64,000 nt of DNA from Guillardia theta CCMP2712 (lineage: Eukaryota; Cryptophyceae; Pyrenomonadales; Geminigeraceae). How positions within the stretch are numbered: position 1 is the first letter of the stretch; each line of letters opens with the position of its first letter. The translations under genes and the position numbers were made by a program. A model generated the notes under the pieces. That model worked only from the letters and a program-made list of their open reading frames with translations. It had not been told where the DNA came from and did no database searches. The DNA is taken from contig NW_005434618.1 of NCBI RefSeq assembly GCF_000315625.1, forward strand, positions 316,429 through 380,428, given 5' to 3'. Below are positions 10,228-23,400 of the stretch, piece after piece.

Positions 10228-13200
10228 ATGGGGGAGGAGGGGGAGGCGCGAGGAGGCGGAGGAGGCGGGGGAGGCGGAGGCCTGCGGTCCTTGAACCTCA
10301 ACCACAAGAAGCTGCGATCGCTCCCTACAGCAGCGCGAGAGGACAGGATGTCGCAGGAGGGCGAGGGCAGCAGGTCTCCCCTCCTCACCCCCAGGGTGCT
10401 GCTGTCCCTCACTGCCCCTTCCCTCGGGCGACTGGAGGCTCTTCACCTGCGCGGGAATCTCCTGAGGAGCCTGTGGGACATGCAGAGAACGCCGATGCTG
10501 GTGGTGCTGGACCTGAGCGAGAACGATCTCACCAACGTCTCCGAGCTTGCCGCCCTCCATCGCCTTCGCCAGCTCCACCTCAGCTCTAACGCCATCGAGA
10601 ACCCGCAGGCCGTCCCCACGTTGAAGAATCTCTCCTTCCTCTCCCTCTCCTCCAACTTCCTCTCCTCCCTCGAGGGCCTGCAGCCTCAGCCCAAGCTGGA
10701 GATCCTCCACCTGAGCAACAACAAGATCGACTCGGTCAAGTACTTCCCACTCTGCCCTCGGCTACAGGTGAGACCCTCCATGAGGGAGGACATGGACGGG
10801 AGCTGACGGAGATGTGGGCGCGGAGCAGGAGCTGAGCTTGAAGGGGAACCCTGTTGCGCAGCAGGACAAGTACAGGATAAGGATGATCCTTTCCCTTGCC
10901 GCTTCTGGGATGTGCCACTTGCGCAGGTGAAAACCCTTTCGGAAGGCGAACGATGCCGATGACGAGGCATGCAGATTGGACAACGAGCCTTTCAGTGAAG
11001 AAGAGCTATCAGCGGTACAAAGATTGGGCGCTCGCCCCTCCCTCCCTCCATCTATCCTTCCTTTCTTCCCGCTCTCCCTCCCTCCCTCCCTGCCTGCTTT
11101 ACAAAAGCCGGAGCTATATCACGGGNNNNNNNNNNNNNNNNNNNNNNNNNNNNNNNNNNNNNNNNNNNNNNNNNNNNNNNNNNNNNNNNNNNNNNNNNNN
11201 NNNNNNNNNNNNNNNNNNNNNNNNNCAATCCAAATTCACCTATGATTCATATGTTCTGAGTAGTACAGGCCATCACTGAAACCCATAACTTGATAGTAAA
11301 ATGCGATCGCATCACCAGCCTCGCCTCTGCTCTTTCCTTGGGTCATGAGGCAGTGCAGGCGCCGCTGGGGGCTCTGAGTCTTCCGAAGCAGGGGCTGCAG
11401 GGGGAACTGACTCCAAGGCTGACTCGCTGACTCGGGTGGGTAGAGATCCACTGCATAGCTGCCGTGAGCCCGGGAAGAGCTTCAAGGCTGAGCTGGGGAT
11501 AATTGCGCCCTGCTCAGAGGAAACTTTGCATCAACCGCCCTGTGACTGAAGGTTTTGGTGGAGGAGGAGGAGGAGGAGGAGGCAGATCAGTGGGGATGTG
11601 TAATGGTGACAACGAAGATGAACAGGTTGGTGCAGCAAGGAGGCATCAAGCGTTTCATTTGGAGGGAATCCATGGAAATGGCCATGCTGAGGTAACTTGG
11701 AAGGTCTTGTGTACCTTCCGATCACATGGCTCCTTGCAGATCGGACAGAAAGTTTCGTTCGACTTCAGGTGGAAACCGATTTCGTACTTCGAGGTGCGAG
11801 GTCTACGGACGAGTAACGGCAACGTAACGAGCGGGGCAGATCAAGAAACACGTAGCGGCATTGCGGGACCAAGTGGAGACGCTCGAGTCGGACATCACGA
11901 GAAATCTGTCAAAGGTGACGGCAGCGACTGTCCTGCTACTTTCACCCCTTGACAGCGGTGATGCTTCCACAGGCTCTGATCAGAAAGGAGGGAGTGAGCA
12001 GGGATGTGAATGCTTCGGAGTCCGTTGCGCGAGTAAGCTGCCTCGAAGGGTACATGAGTGGTCTCCTCACATGACACTGGCCAGGCACTTCAAGGCGCCG
12101 AATGGCTCTTGCACAAGCTGCCGGAGGAGTTGAGAGAGGTTTGCTCCGGGTGTGAAGGGGGAGGGGGTCGTCCTCACGTGTAGACCAAAGTGCATCGGAT
12201 TCGGCTCCCTGCTTGCAAGTCTGATCAGCATGCGCAACAAGATGGTTCAGCTGATCTCCACAGACAGCCAGCGGCTCACCTGCCCCATCCTCTCGCAGGC
12301 ACCGTCGGCTTCGCGCTCACTCCCCACCTGATCTCTCTGCAGACTGTCCGCTGGTATCGAGTCGACGACCTGGGCAACAAGCAAGAGATCTCCGATGGCT
12401 CGGGGGACGAGTACACGTGAGTGCGACGCCATGGCCTGCTGCTGTGCTGATCCCCGCCCCTCAGGGTCAAGGAGGAGGACGAAGACTTCACCCTGAAAGC
12501 AGAAAGCACTTGCTCCTGTACCAACTGGCTTCCGCTCTCGTTGGAGGAGCTAGAGGCGCTGTCGCAGGATGCTCCCTGCTCAGAGGATTTCCGATGTCGC
12601 GCAGAGTCGAAGGCCTTTGCCTACACGTGCAGAGTGCGGAAAGGTGATGGAGGAGGTGAGATCTCTGTCGCTGACTTGGTTCGTATCCTGCAGCCTCCAA
12701 CGTGATTCACTCGCTAGAGGTTCACCTCCTAATCCTCTTCCTCAAATCCTGCTTCTCCTCTTCTCTCCTCTCCTCTTCTCTCCTCTCCTCTCCTCTCCTC
12801 TCCTCTCCTCTCCTCGCCTCGCCTCGCCTCTCCTCGCCTCGCCTCGCCTCTCCTCTCCTCTCCTCGCCTCGCCTCGCCTCGCCTCTCCTCTCCTCTTGGG
12901 TCTTCTCCCTCACCTTCTACTGCAGCTCCTCGGTCCCTTCACGGTCGGTGCACTCGCCAAAGTTCGCTGGAGGTGGAAGGAGGAAGCGGCAGGCAAGCTT
13001 CTGCATCCTGCCACGTCTCAGCGTCACGCTCCCTTGGCAGGGCAGAAGAGCCTGAGTGTCCGCTGGTTCAAACAGGTGGATGGGGAGGAGGCGATGAAAG
13101 TGCCGGATCGTCAACGGCTCGTGATGCTGCATCAGCATCTGCCTCCCATCGACTCGCAGGCAGAGGAGACCCCTTCCTCCTCCTTCCTCATCCCAGCAGA

Positions 13201-15008
13201 GACCTTGGTAGCTCTTGTCCTTCTCTCCTCCAGCCTGCTCTCCAGCTGACGGCTCTGCAAGGGAAATCGCCTGTGGGTCGAGCTGCAGGCTCGTAGCAGC
13301 AGCTTCCCTCCCGTGCAGGTGAATGAGCCTCGCAGGGCAGGAGCGACTTCTGATGTTGCAGCAGAGGAGCTACTGGGTTGCGTCCTCCCGCGTCCTCGCA
13401 GAGAAGGTCTCTTGTGCGAGTCGTTTACTGCTGCGATGATGGTCTGCTGCGTCGCAGGATCCGACGAGTCCATCGGATGCTCCTCGATCCTCGAGGCACG
13501 AACAAGTGCAGCAGGTGAAGTGCATTTCTTGTCCTCCTGCCTTGATGCTTCTTCTTCTTTCATCTTGCGGCGACAGTCAAGGCTGGCGGAAGGTCTGCAG
13601 ATTCTGCCTTCTCTTGCTCACTCTGAGATGCCCAACAGTGGCAAGTGGGGACGTGCTGGAGGTAGCGAGAGAGGAGCCGCAGGTTCACGTGTGCTGGTCG
13701 TGTGCTCCCTTCATCCCTGACGCTGATCCCGTCCAGGAAGCGATGGAGCGGGCGAGCTCCCTGGCCGTTGCGAGTCGCTCGAGCCCGTTGGGATGTGAAG
13801 CTCTCTTTGATCCGGACCCGGTGGAGCATGTCGGTGGCGTCGTGACGTGTCACTCCCTGTTCGCTCCTCCTCGCGATGGCGAGCTGGACGCCTCAATCAC
13901 CTGCGACCTGGTGGGCCTGGCAGAGGAGGGAAGTCTCCTCCAGCTCGAGGTCCACAGCGGTGGGATCCTCCTCCAGCCTCGAGAGTTTTCTGTCGACTGG
14001 TATCGAGTGCGGGGCGAGGAGGAGGACGAGGAAGCAGCGCACTCTCAGGCCGAGGCCGCACTGGGAGGAGCGAAAGGAGGAGGACGAGGAGGATCAGGGG
14101 GACGAGGAGAGCGAGGAGGGAGCGAGGAGCCTGCGGGTCGCAGTGTGGATGAGCAAGTCCATCTCTCCTCCTCCTCCAGCTACTCGCCCTCACGCGACGA
14201 CATCTCGCACAACCTCGTCGCCCTCGTCCGCGTGCCGGAAGCCTTCAACAGCCTCGACAGCGAGAAGTCCGCAGAGTTTCGCCTCCTCAGCCCCCAAGTG
14301 ACCCCGGGCGAGCCAGCGGTCTCCAACTTGAGGATCGTGCGCAGAGAGGGGAAGGAGGGGAGGAGTCTGATCCTTGAGGGGGGCTACGCTGGAGGGGAGG
14401 AAGGAGACTCCCGGTTCCAGTGGCTTCTTTCCTCTCAGGATGGGGAGGTCCAGGTGGTCGGTAGGGAACGCGAGCTGCGACTCGTCAAGGTACTTCACCT
14501 GACAAGTATCGATGTCGATGACCGGAGGATGCAGGACTTCATCGGGTGTCGTCTGCAAGGAGGCTACCTCCCCGTCCGGTGGATCTTCATCTTCAACATC
14601 CCCTGGCCTCCTTTCCTCCTCACCGCTCCCTCCTGCCTGCCTCGCTATGTCGTCTGCATCCATCGTCCATCCCTCATCCTGGCCTCTTGTCCCTTGTATC
14701 CTAGTCCTCTTCAACACCCTTCCTCCCTCCCCCACCCTTGCGTCCTTCCCGCGTCTGTATCCCCCTTCCCCCGCTCATCGTTCACCTCATGATCCCCGAG
14801 TCGCTGCATGCTCCATCTGGTCTCTGACTGCACGAGCAGGGCGGATGGGAGGGAGGGCGCCTGGACTTTCTCGGAGCTGTCAAAGAAGATAGCCGTCTAC
14901 GACGTCTACAACGAGGTCCAGCTGACGGACAAGCGAGGAGGAGGAGGAGGAGGAGGGGGAGGGGGAGGAGTAGGGGTAGGGGGAGGAAGGAGAAGCGCGA
15001 GGCAATGA
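10228..15008 (+). CDS. AIR9-like microtubule-associated protein (LRR plus A9 Ig-like repeats), split by a gap
   Basis: The first exon, 10228-10767, has a Gly-rich start and then about six leucine-rich repeats of SDS22 type (LRSLNLNHKKLRSL, LEALHLRGNLLRSL, LVVLDLSENDLTNV and so on). A 61-nt intron leads to ELSLKGNPV...KYR, an LRR cap. LDNEPFSEEELSAVQRLG follows and matches the region after the LRRs of plant AIR9. The N gap (11126-11225) interrupts the gene. Downstream exons (about 11750-14890) hold several copies of a repeat with W-Y-R-V and GGxEGxSxFQWL-type motifs: VRWYRVDDLGNKQEI, VRWFKQVDGEEAMKV, VDWYRVRGEEEDEE and SNLRIVRREGKEGR...FQWLLSS. These are the A9 repeats of AIR9, a protein of the plant cortical phragmoplast site with a trypanosomatid homologue in the cytoskeleton. 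Exon joins after the gap are only partly resolved; two C/T microsatellites sit in introns. Confidence 0.78.
11126..11225. other. Assembly gap (100 N)
   Basis: Exactly 100 N, a conventional placeholder for unknown length. It falls inside the AIR9-like gene just after the LRR region, and the sequence on its right (11226-11500) could not be placed in the gene with confidence. Confidence 1.
12765..12897. repeat. (TCCTC/GCCTC)n pentanucleotide microsatellite
   Basis: A pure run of TCCTC units alternating with GCCTC units in an intron of the AIR9-like gene. The same two unit types occur at 9897-9960. Confidence 0.9.
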
Positions 15009-15103
15009 GCGGCGCCTGTACTTTTAAACTTTTGTGAGGCCGATAAGGGGCAACTCGATCAGCCCTGTCTCCCTCCCTCCCTCCTCCACCTGTATGAAGA
15101 ACT

Positions 15104-16724
15104 TCAGCCTGTCGTCTCAGCACACACGCTGCTGACCTGCGCGTACTCCAGCTTCTGCACCTTCCCTGATTGCAAGCGATCTCTGCGGGGGAGAGAAGTC
15201 AAGAGCAAGGGGAGCAGGGAGCAGGGCCCGCACACCTGAAGAGCGACCGGCGCAGGAGGATCTGGACAGCCTTCTGCACGCCCAGGCAGTGATCGTCGGG
15301 CAGGGGTGCATCCTGTTGAGAGTTTTGGCGGTCGAAGATGAAGGAGAACGCCTTCAGGATGTCTTTGTTGGAGCACTCTACGGGAGCGTCGAAATGAGAG
15401 GGGATGATCCTCTTCACGTCCCACCTCAGCACCCTCTTCACCCAGCTCCTGGCCAGCTCGGGGTCGGTCTCGTACACGAACAGCCTCAGCTGAGGGCAGA
15501 CGTAGAGCTTGTCGGTGAGCTTGTCAAAGTCTTCGTCCTTGTAGGGAGTCTGGATGGTGTAGATCTGCATCTGATCCATGGCCTTCTTCCTTGCCGGGCT
15601 CCACTCCTTGGGATAGAGGTTAAACGGAGCCCTCCGGTCCCTTGCCCCTGTTTCGGTGATCCAGTCAGTCTTGGTGCTGCTAATGTACGTCAGGCTGTCC
15701 GTGACCAGCAGCGTCTTGGATCTCTTGTGGAAGAGAGCAGCCTCGGCGGCGTTTGCGAACTGCGGGGCATCGAAGAAGAGAAGCTCGTGCTCGATCTCCC
15801 TCGCCCAGGGAGGAACGGGGCTGGCGGGGTAGGTTACCCCGTTGAGAATTGCCTGCTGGAAGTTGTTGGTCAGCCAGCCGTCGATCCTGATGGGCCGGAC
15901 GAGGTCGACGAAGAGACCGAGGCCGGCAGGCATGAGGTTGGTGAGCCCCGGCACGTAGTTGAAGACGCCGGGGCAGGCATAGAAGGAGGCCTGCGGGAAC
16001 TTGTCGACAAAGGAGCGGCAGAAGAACTTGTGCTCGAGGGCGGTCGAACCAAGGACGATGTGCTTCACGTCTCCCAGGGAGCGAACCATGTCGAGGCATT
16101 CACCAGTGGGAGCGATGGGGTTGTGGACGAGGATAGAGCCGTCCTCGAGCCTCACAGCCGTCATCCTGATGTTCACTGAGATGTTGAGGAATCCTATCGC
16201 CTGCTCTCCCCGATCAGAACACACCATGGATGAACCTCTCCGGTGCCGAGACCCTCACCTGCTCTAACATCCACATGTCCGTGGGAGGTTTGCCACCAAA
16301 AAGCGATGAGGAAGGGAAAGTGAGCTTCTCCATGTGTGTCTTCCTGGCGAAGTAAGGGTACCACACAGGGTTGAAAAACCTGCCGCACCGATCGTTCTGC
16401 TGTTAGTCTCCCTCATCATGAATGAACCACTCACCTTTCTTTGCTATCAGCCAGGAAGAGGTTGTTAATATCTGGGGTGCTGAAGAACATGCGCTCTCCT
16501 TTGCTCGGCGAAGCTCGCTTATTCGATACAACGACTGAAGAAACATATGGTCTACCACTTGACAGGGCGGGCATGAAGGAAGGGGAGAACGAGGAGGAGC
16601 AGGAGGGAAAGGAGGAGGAGTGTAAGGGCAAGGAGGAGATCAAGGAGGTTCGCCAGCCTCCCACCATGTCCACGAGGACAAGCGCTACGAGCGGGATCAA
16701 GGCTCCCTCCTGCCCTGTTGCCAT
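15104..16724 (-). CDS. DUF4336 family protein (metallo-beta-lactamase-like fold)
   Basis: The start is the ATG at 16724, opening with a hydrophobic stretch (ALIPLVALVLVDMVGG) that may be a signal or anchor. After introns near 16430-16390 and 16260-16205 the text runs through FFNPVWYPYFARKTHMEK, NISVNIRMTAVRLEDGSILV, HNPIAPTGECLDMVRSLGDV and KHIVLGSTALEHKFF. These are the opening blocks of DUF4336 proteins of cyanobacteria, algae and fungi. Later segments RWDVKRIIPSHFDAPVE and ELLFFDAPQFANAAEAALFH agree with a beta-lactamase-like fold, including the HFD element. Small terminal exons end at 15104. No reaction is established for this family, so none is assigned. The gene converges on the AIR9-like gene with about 95 bp between stops. 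Confidence 0.8.
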
Positions 16725-17442
16725 CCCTCCTTGCTTGTATGAAGTCAACGAATGTCCCTCCTCCCCACTCTTACCCCATTCGAACTTCCGAGTCGGCGGA
16801 CTGCGCAGGCCCGACTCCTACTACTCCCCGGCGGCAGCCCGGTAGTACGCCAGGTTCCGGGACTCATCTGGTGGGCCGTTTAGAGATCCACTGACTGATC
16901 ACTGATTGTCCTCGTACTGATCTTTAACTTAACTTTGAGTAAAGATCACCGGGCAGAAACGGTCTTCAACTTCGAATTCAGCAAACAACTTAAAGTTCTT
17001 TTGTACTAGGTGGCGGACTGCGCAGGCCCGACTCCTACTAGACTTTTGAGTCCTGCGCCGGGCCAGCCCGCCCCCCCTCCCCGGGCCTGCTTGCCGGGGG
17101 GTTCATTTGGTACTGCCCCTTGGACACTAGACGTCGGGGATGGGAGGAACAGGGGTATGGGAAGGGATATTGGGGGGTGAGTAGATGGGGGGTCACATGA
17201 GGTGACTGAGGTGAGTGGGGTGGGGTCCTACCTTTGACAAGCGTGATGGATGGACGCGACATGGAGAAAGACAAGAGGACGATGGCGGTAAGAAGGCGGC
17301 GGGAGAGAGGGAGATCATGCGGAACAGTCTGATGGGGAGGAGACCATGTGGAAGACAGCCTCTCCTTGTGGGCTCTCTTGGCAAGTTGATTGCATACATG
17401 AGATCTTTGGATTGACTGCGCTGCTGTTGGAGTTTTTCTGCT
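16725..17442. other. Intergenic with a 29-bp direct repeat and GC-rich patch
   Basis: A 29-bp sequence at 16795-16823 recurs exactly at 17012-17040; each copy begins GGCGGACTGCGCAGG. Just after the second copy, 17045-17105 is very GC-rich with long C and G runs. No gene is supported. The region should contain the DUF4336 promoter and perhaps the start of the giant gene. Confidence 0.5.
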
Positions 17443-20400
17443 ATGGTGCTGATGATGCTTTCATTTTTACAAGGTTGGGGAGTGAATTTTCCAACACTCT
17501 TTCACATGGCCCATCCATGGTCAAGCTGCGTCTTCATCATTTACACACTCATAGGTACTGGTGCCGGTTATTTATGTTTACTGACACATCACAACAGTCA
17601 ACCTTGTTCCTGCCCAAGGTTCGGCTGGATTCTCCCTCAGTTTACAGCATACCTCTGAACCATGCTCTTTCGGCACAAGCTTGAAAGCCCGAAATCAGTC
17701 GTCAGGGCTGTGTGTTCTCCATTGTGTGAGGAATCCCTTTCCCTCTATCACCCTCAATTTTCTCGAGAACGGGGGCCCTCCCGAAGTCCTAGCATCAGTC
17801 GTGGTGACGGCGCAGCTGTGGAAGGATGGCATGAAGAAGAGCCTGAGTGGGGTGACAGCTGTGGAGATCTTGGCATCGAAGGACATTGTCTTCGACAACT
17901 TGCAGCTCGATGCGCTGGAAATCGGTTCCAACTACACTATCACTTTCAGCGCGTACTTCCGTGGTGAAACAGTAGTGTTTGGAACGAACCCAATCACTTT
18001 CATCGGTGAGTTCCTGAGACCCGACTCACAGGATCTGTTTTACTATGTCGGGCAAACCTTCGATACGCTGAATGTGCAGATGAGATCAACGGATTTCACA
18101 CGGGCTGTGTCAGCGAGGATTAACAACAGTCTCTTCTTCTTTGAAGACAACTATCAGTCCTATCAGATTGCGTTCACCGAAGGATTCTACTCGATTGATG
18201 GTGTTAACTCGGAACTGCGATTGAAACTTGAAGACCTGGGTATTGCTGTCGACCTGTTTTCTTTCACCAAAGTCCAAGATAAGGTATTTGAACGTTGAGC
18301 GTTCGTGGGCATGTTACGCTGAAGTGGATGCCAATGTCAGGTGGTCATCAACGTTGCCTTCGAGGGTTGGAGGGTTATCTTCAGTGCAAGCGGCTCCATC
18401 GGAAGCTTCCTGGGATTCAATCGAGATATTCCAAACAGCAATGAATACACTGTTGTGCCTAATATGCAGTTCACTGCTGACTTTGCTCGACAGGTAGATA
18501 CGCTTCTTGTTGATTTGCTGTTGCTGGTCTTGTACTAACCTAGTCATTCAGAGCCTGCCTATCACACTGCCCGCCGGTCAAGCGGCATGCGGACGTTTCT
18601 GTGCAGTGGCACACAGTGATATCCAAATGAAGGACAAGTTCAATGTGTCAGTCAAGGTGTTCGATGTCGGCGATGGGCAGCTCAAGGGCTCGATCTATGG
18701 TGAGACAGTAGTTGCGATTGATGCTGGTGTCGCAAGTTTCTCGAGCATCAGAGCAAACGGTCTGGTTGGCTCCAGGTTTGTACTTGTGTTTTACCTGGAT
18801 CAAGTGTCTGTGGTTTCTGCTGTCAATCAACAGATTCGGGACTTCTATCAGCAGAGCTCGTTGCAGTATCCCCTTCAGCTCGGGCTCTTTCCCGACACAC
18901 TGCAAATCGACTGGAGCTCTGGAAACGTGCTTGTCGACGAGTCAGTGAGCACGATGTCTGTAACGCTAGTCGATAGCGCCATGCCCCTGACGACTCTCGT
19001 GGTGGTGGAGACCGATGGTTTCATTCTGGACATAGAGCTCTTGAACTCCAACCAGAACCTTAACCTTCAGTATCTGGGAGGAACGACAACCCAGTATGTC
19101 GAGTCCGCTAAGTCCCTCTTTGCAGACCTCAAAATTCTCGGGACGGCGGGAACGGGCTATGTCTTCAAGGTCTGCCTCAGCAATCAAAACTCGATCCTCC
19201 CGCTCTGCACGCAAACGGCCACGTTTGTTGTCTATCCTCAAGGGATCTCCATCGTTGAGAGCACTTGGCCGAAGTATCTCTACGAGGACCAGACCTTCCC
19301 TCAGATCTCCATCCGTATGATCGGTTCGAGCCTGTCCAACCTGCGCTTCTTCAACACAGACGCTTTTGAGATAGAAGTATCCTTGCTTCGCCATGGAATC
19401 CGCCGGCCAACGGCCTTTAGCTCGACTCCCAAACTTATCTTCACTGGACTACAGGATGTCAAGTTCAACAACCTGAGAGTCTTCGATGAACTTGGTTCTG
19501 AGTACCAACTGCTGTTTGTCTTGAACATCAATGCTGCGTTCCTTAGCGCCGCAACGTCGTCGTCTCTTGTCACACAACGTGCTGTGACTCCCCTATTTGA
19601 CATGATACCGAGAGGCGTACAGATTCAAGAGGTCTCCGACTTCAACTGCGGTGGATCCTTTCAAGCCTCAGTGTCTCTCGTGACCTTCGCCATGATCAAC
19701 TTGATCCCAGCCGACGGTTTTGAAGTCTCCCTGGTGCTCGTTGCGAGTGAAGACCTGGGCAGCGAGTCCAGCCTGCAAGGCACAACCAAGAGAAACATCA
19801 CTGGGACATCTGTCACCTTCAGCGGCCTTCAGTTGCTGTCATCCTCTCCCTCCTGCATCGGAACCTACCGGCTCAACTACACCCTCACGTGCCTGTTCTC
19901 CGGCCAGACTTACGGGCCTTACCAGTCCAACGCCTTTCGAGTCCTTCCGTACAACATCAGCTTTCAGTTTCCTCTCCCCACCAACCTCCTCGAAGGAGAA
20001 CTCCTTCCGACCGTGGTGGTGCAAGTCCAAGGGGCCAACGGCGACGTCCTGAGTGGCCTGACGGGGTCAGCTGACAAGTTTGGCCTTGTGAGCGTCCAGC
20101 TGTACCGCGATGAGTCTGGACCATGCGCTGCTCCTTCATCCTCTCCCTCCTCCGCTCCTCCGCTCCCCAACCTTCACGGACGGAAGGAGCTCAATCTTAC
20201 CTCGGGCAAGGCTGAATTCTCTGACCTGACCATCTTTGGGATCATCGGCTCCTGCTACGTGCTTGTGGCCAACTACACAGTCCCGAGCATGGCGAGCTTC
20301 GTGCTGAGATCTACGACCTTCCGCCTGTGGCCCAACTCCCTGAGCAGCAACCTCACCAACGAATGCGACTTCAACAACTTTCCCAGCATCAACTGCAGCC

Positions 20401-23400
20401 TGTTGGCGCTGGTGGGCCGCCCGCTGCCACCGGTTGTCGTCCGTCCGATCTTGAGAGATATGTCGGGATCGTGGGAGCTCGAGGCCGTCGACCAGTTGTA
20501 CGTCGGCGCGTCACTTGTTAGCTGCGAGACTCGTTGCAAGCAAACCCTCAGGAACTCCTCGTGTGAGGTCGACTACTACCCTCCCAGGCTCCTCACGCTC
20601 TCGACGTCCTTTGCTGGGAGCCTGGTCGAGAGGCAGCTGGACTATCCGATCTTTGGCGTCAGCGCAGCATCCTTTGACATCAAGAGGATCTCTCAGAACT
20701 CTTCATGGCCGGGTCATCCCAACTGCCTCTCAGTGGAGCTTCGTGCCAACGTGGATCTGCTGGGAGGCCAGGGGGCGAGCATCACAGTCTCAGGGCTGTC
20801 AGGATTGAACTTGCGGTCGCAGACAGGCGTCAGGCTGGTCGACTCCCATGGCAACGACTTGTCCTCGATGTGGTTCAAGAGCACGTCCTGGAAGCAAGGG
20901 ATCGGTGAGCTGGCAGTGCAGCTGAGGGATGACGTCACCCTGGCAGCTGGGCAGGAGCTGAACTTCACCCTCTGCGCCCGCAACTCCATGGTAGCCCAGG
21001 AGTCACCGGCTGTGGTCGTGGAGGCCAACGGGGGGGTCGTCATACCCCCCAGCCTGATGGAGAAGGGGGTGGGTCCGAGGGCCCCCATGAGCATCGACGC
21101 TCCTCGCATGTCCGTCGCTGACATCGGGCAGAGTTCCCCTGGCCGGGGGCGGACAACCAAGTACTCATCACCCTCGTGCCCAACTTCCAAGATGCCGGCG
21201 GCCAGCTGACACTGCTGGGCCTTCCCAGCACCTTCTCCAGCAGAGCCTGTCCCTGGTCAACGTGGCCCCGCAGCACCTCAGCGACCTCTCGACCCTCCTG
21301 GTCGACCTGCAGGCGTCGGCGATCTCCATCGGCTACAGCTCGCTGGTGAGCGGAAGGAGTTACGTACTCTCCTTCTCCCTTGTCAACCCGGTCTCCCAGT
21401 CTCCCCCCTCTGCTGTCTCAGTGCAAGTCGCCTCCCCCCAGCTCCAGACTTTCGTCCAAGGCCTCACCGCAGACAACCGCCCGATCAGCGGCCTCCTCGG
21501 GTCAGTGGCGGGAGATGCCGCCCCTTTCTACGTTCAGAACGCTTCCGTAGCCTTTCTGTCGCTGTACCAGAGCAGCTCCTTCCCGTACCCCGCCTCGTCA
21601 GCAATCATCCTCCGAGTAGGCTTCAACTTCAGGATTGCTGCTCTTGCCACCTTGCAGCTCACGGGGTTTGCCGACGCTGTTCTCCTCTCCAACGCGACCT
21701 TGTCCTACAAAGCAGCCAACGGGACCAACGTGACGTCGCCCGCCACCATCGACGTCGTCGGAGGGAAGCTGAGCATTCAGACTGACATGGCACTGAGTGC
21801 GGGGCGTGAGCTCTTCGTGGCGTTCTCAGTGGAGAACCCAAAGTGGCGGGTCAACCAGTCCGTTACCTTGGAAACCACTACGGATCTCTACAACTCCAGC
21901 TTGCTCCTGAGCAGCGAGGTCGGCCGCTACCTCGTCGAGGCTCCAGGGTTTCACTCGGCCACCATAAGGAGGAACACAAGTTATGCGGGCATGCCAGCCA
22001 AAGTCACCATCTCCCTCCTCTGCAACATCCCCCTCCTCGCCGGGTCTGTGCTCACCATCACCTCCTCCTCAGCTGTTTTCCAGCTAGCGCAGGTCTGCTG
22101 GGCCGCTCAGAATCTTGTCTCGGTGACGATCGAGCCAGAGAGGGTCTCCCTTGCGCTCCTGACAAACTTGACAACCTTGCAAGCGATCGACGTCTCCTTG
22201 TGCGCTACCAACGACGCCCAGTCCCTCCCTCCGCCTTCGTTCCTCCTTGCTGCCAACTTGATCTCTCCAGGAACGTGTTCGAGCTGCTACGAGACGATCG
22301 ACCTGGTCTCACTGGACGGCGGCAGCATGCAGATAGACCCGCCAGGCTTCACCACCGCCCAGATCACTCAGACGAACCCCTTCCCTCTAGGCAAGAACAC
22401 CATCTTCATCACCCTGATACCCAACTTCCTGGTAAACGTGAACTCGTCGGTGACCTTCACCTTCTCCCTGGGCTCCAACGAGACCCTCGGCGACTTGCTC
22501 AGCGACTTGAGTGTCTTCCCATCAGACCTCTCCGACTCTTACCAGGTGGACGCTGCGGGCCCGAGCATCCGCTTCCTCCTCAGCAGGGACGTGCGAGCTG
22601 GAGAGGTGATGCTGTTTGCCTGGAACGTGTCCAACCCTGCAGGAGCTCGGAACTCCACACCCGTCTCGGTATCCTGCAGCTTTCAGGGGCTGGTAAGAGT
22701 TGCTTCCTACCAGCTTCAGGAGGACTCGTCAGCGATTGCCGGGCAACTCTGGTCCATCAGAGGAGACAAGCTACCGTTCCGTGTGAGCCCCCCAGCCATT
22801 CCCTTCGGCCAGGCTCATCAGTCGACAAACTACCCAGGAAGGTCCAACGAGATCAGCATCAACTTTGCCCTCACCGTCGAGATGCCGGCCGGTAGCAAGT
22901 TCACTCTCGCTGGGCTCGACATCGCATGCTCGGGGAGCAAGGACATGGTCGTGTATGGCGGCAGCGGCAGCACCGTCCCCACCCTCTCCTCCTCCTGCCC
23001 CGCCAACACTTCCATCACCTGCGCCATCTATGACTGCTCCTCTCTCAGCCTCCTCCTCGAGCTCGCCAACAGCCTCCCTGCCGGGGAAGTGATTGCGTTC
23101 AAACTAACCCTGCAGAACCCCAGCTCCGTCTCCTTTCTCGACTCCTCCTACCTTGACAGCCTGACGGAGCTGGACTGTACCCCAGCAGGCGGGCAGCTGA
23201 CCGGGCAAACTTCGCGGCAGCTGGGGTCCTCCTTCCTCTTCGACCGCCTTGTCGTCGGTGGAGCCTTCGGCTTCTTCGCCATCGAGTTTGACCTCATCCA
23301 TCAAGTCGTCGGCAACCCCGTCAGGACGAGGGGGAGGTCAGACCGTTTCCTCGTGGCCCCAGCGAGCATCCAGCTGGATCCTTCCCAGCTGGACTCTGAG

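Noticed and set aside
15289-16179. Plus-strand ORF opposite the DUF4336 gene
   Set aside because: Antisense shadow of a conserved minus-strand exon.
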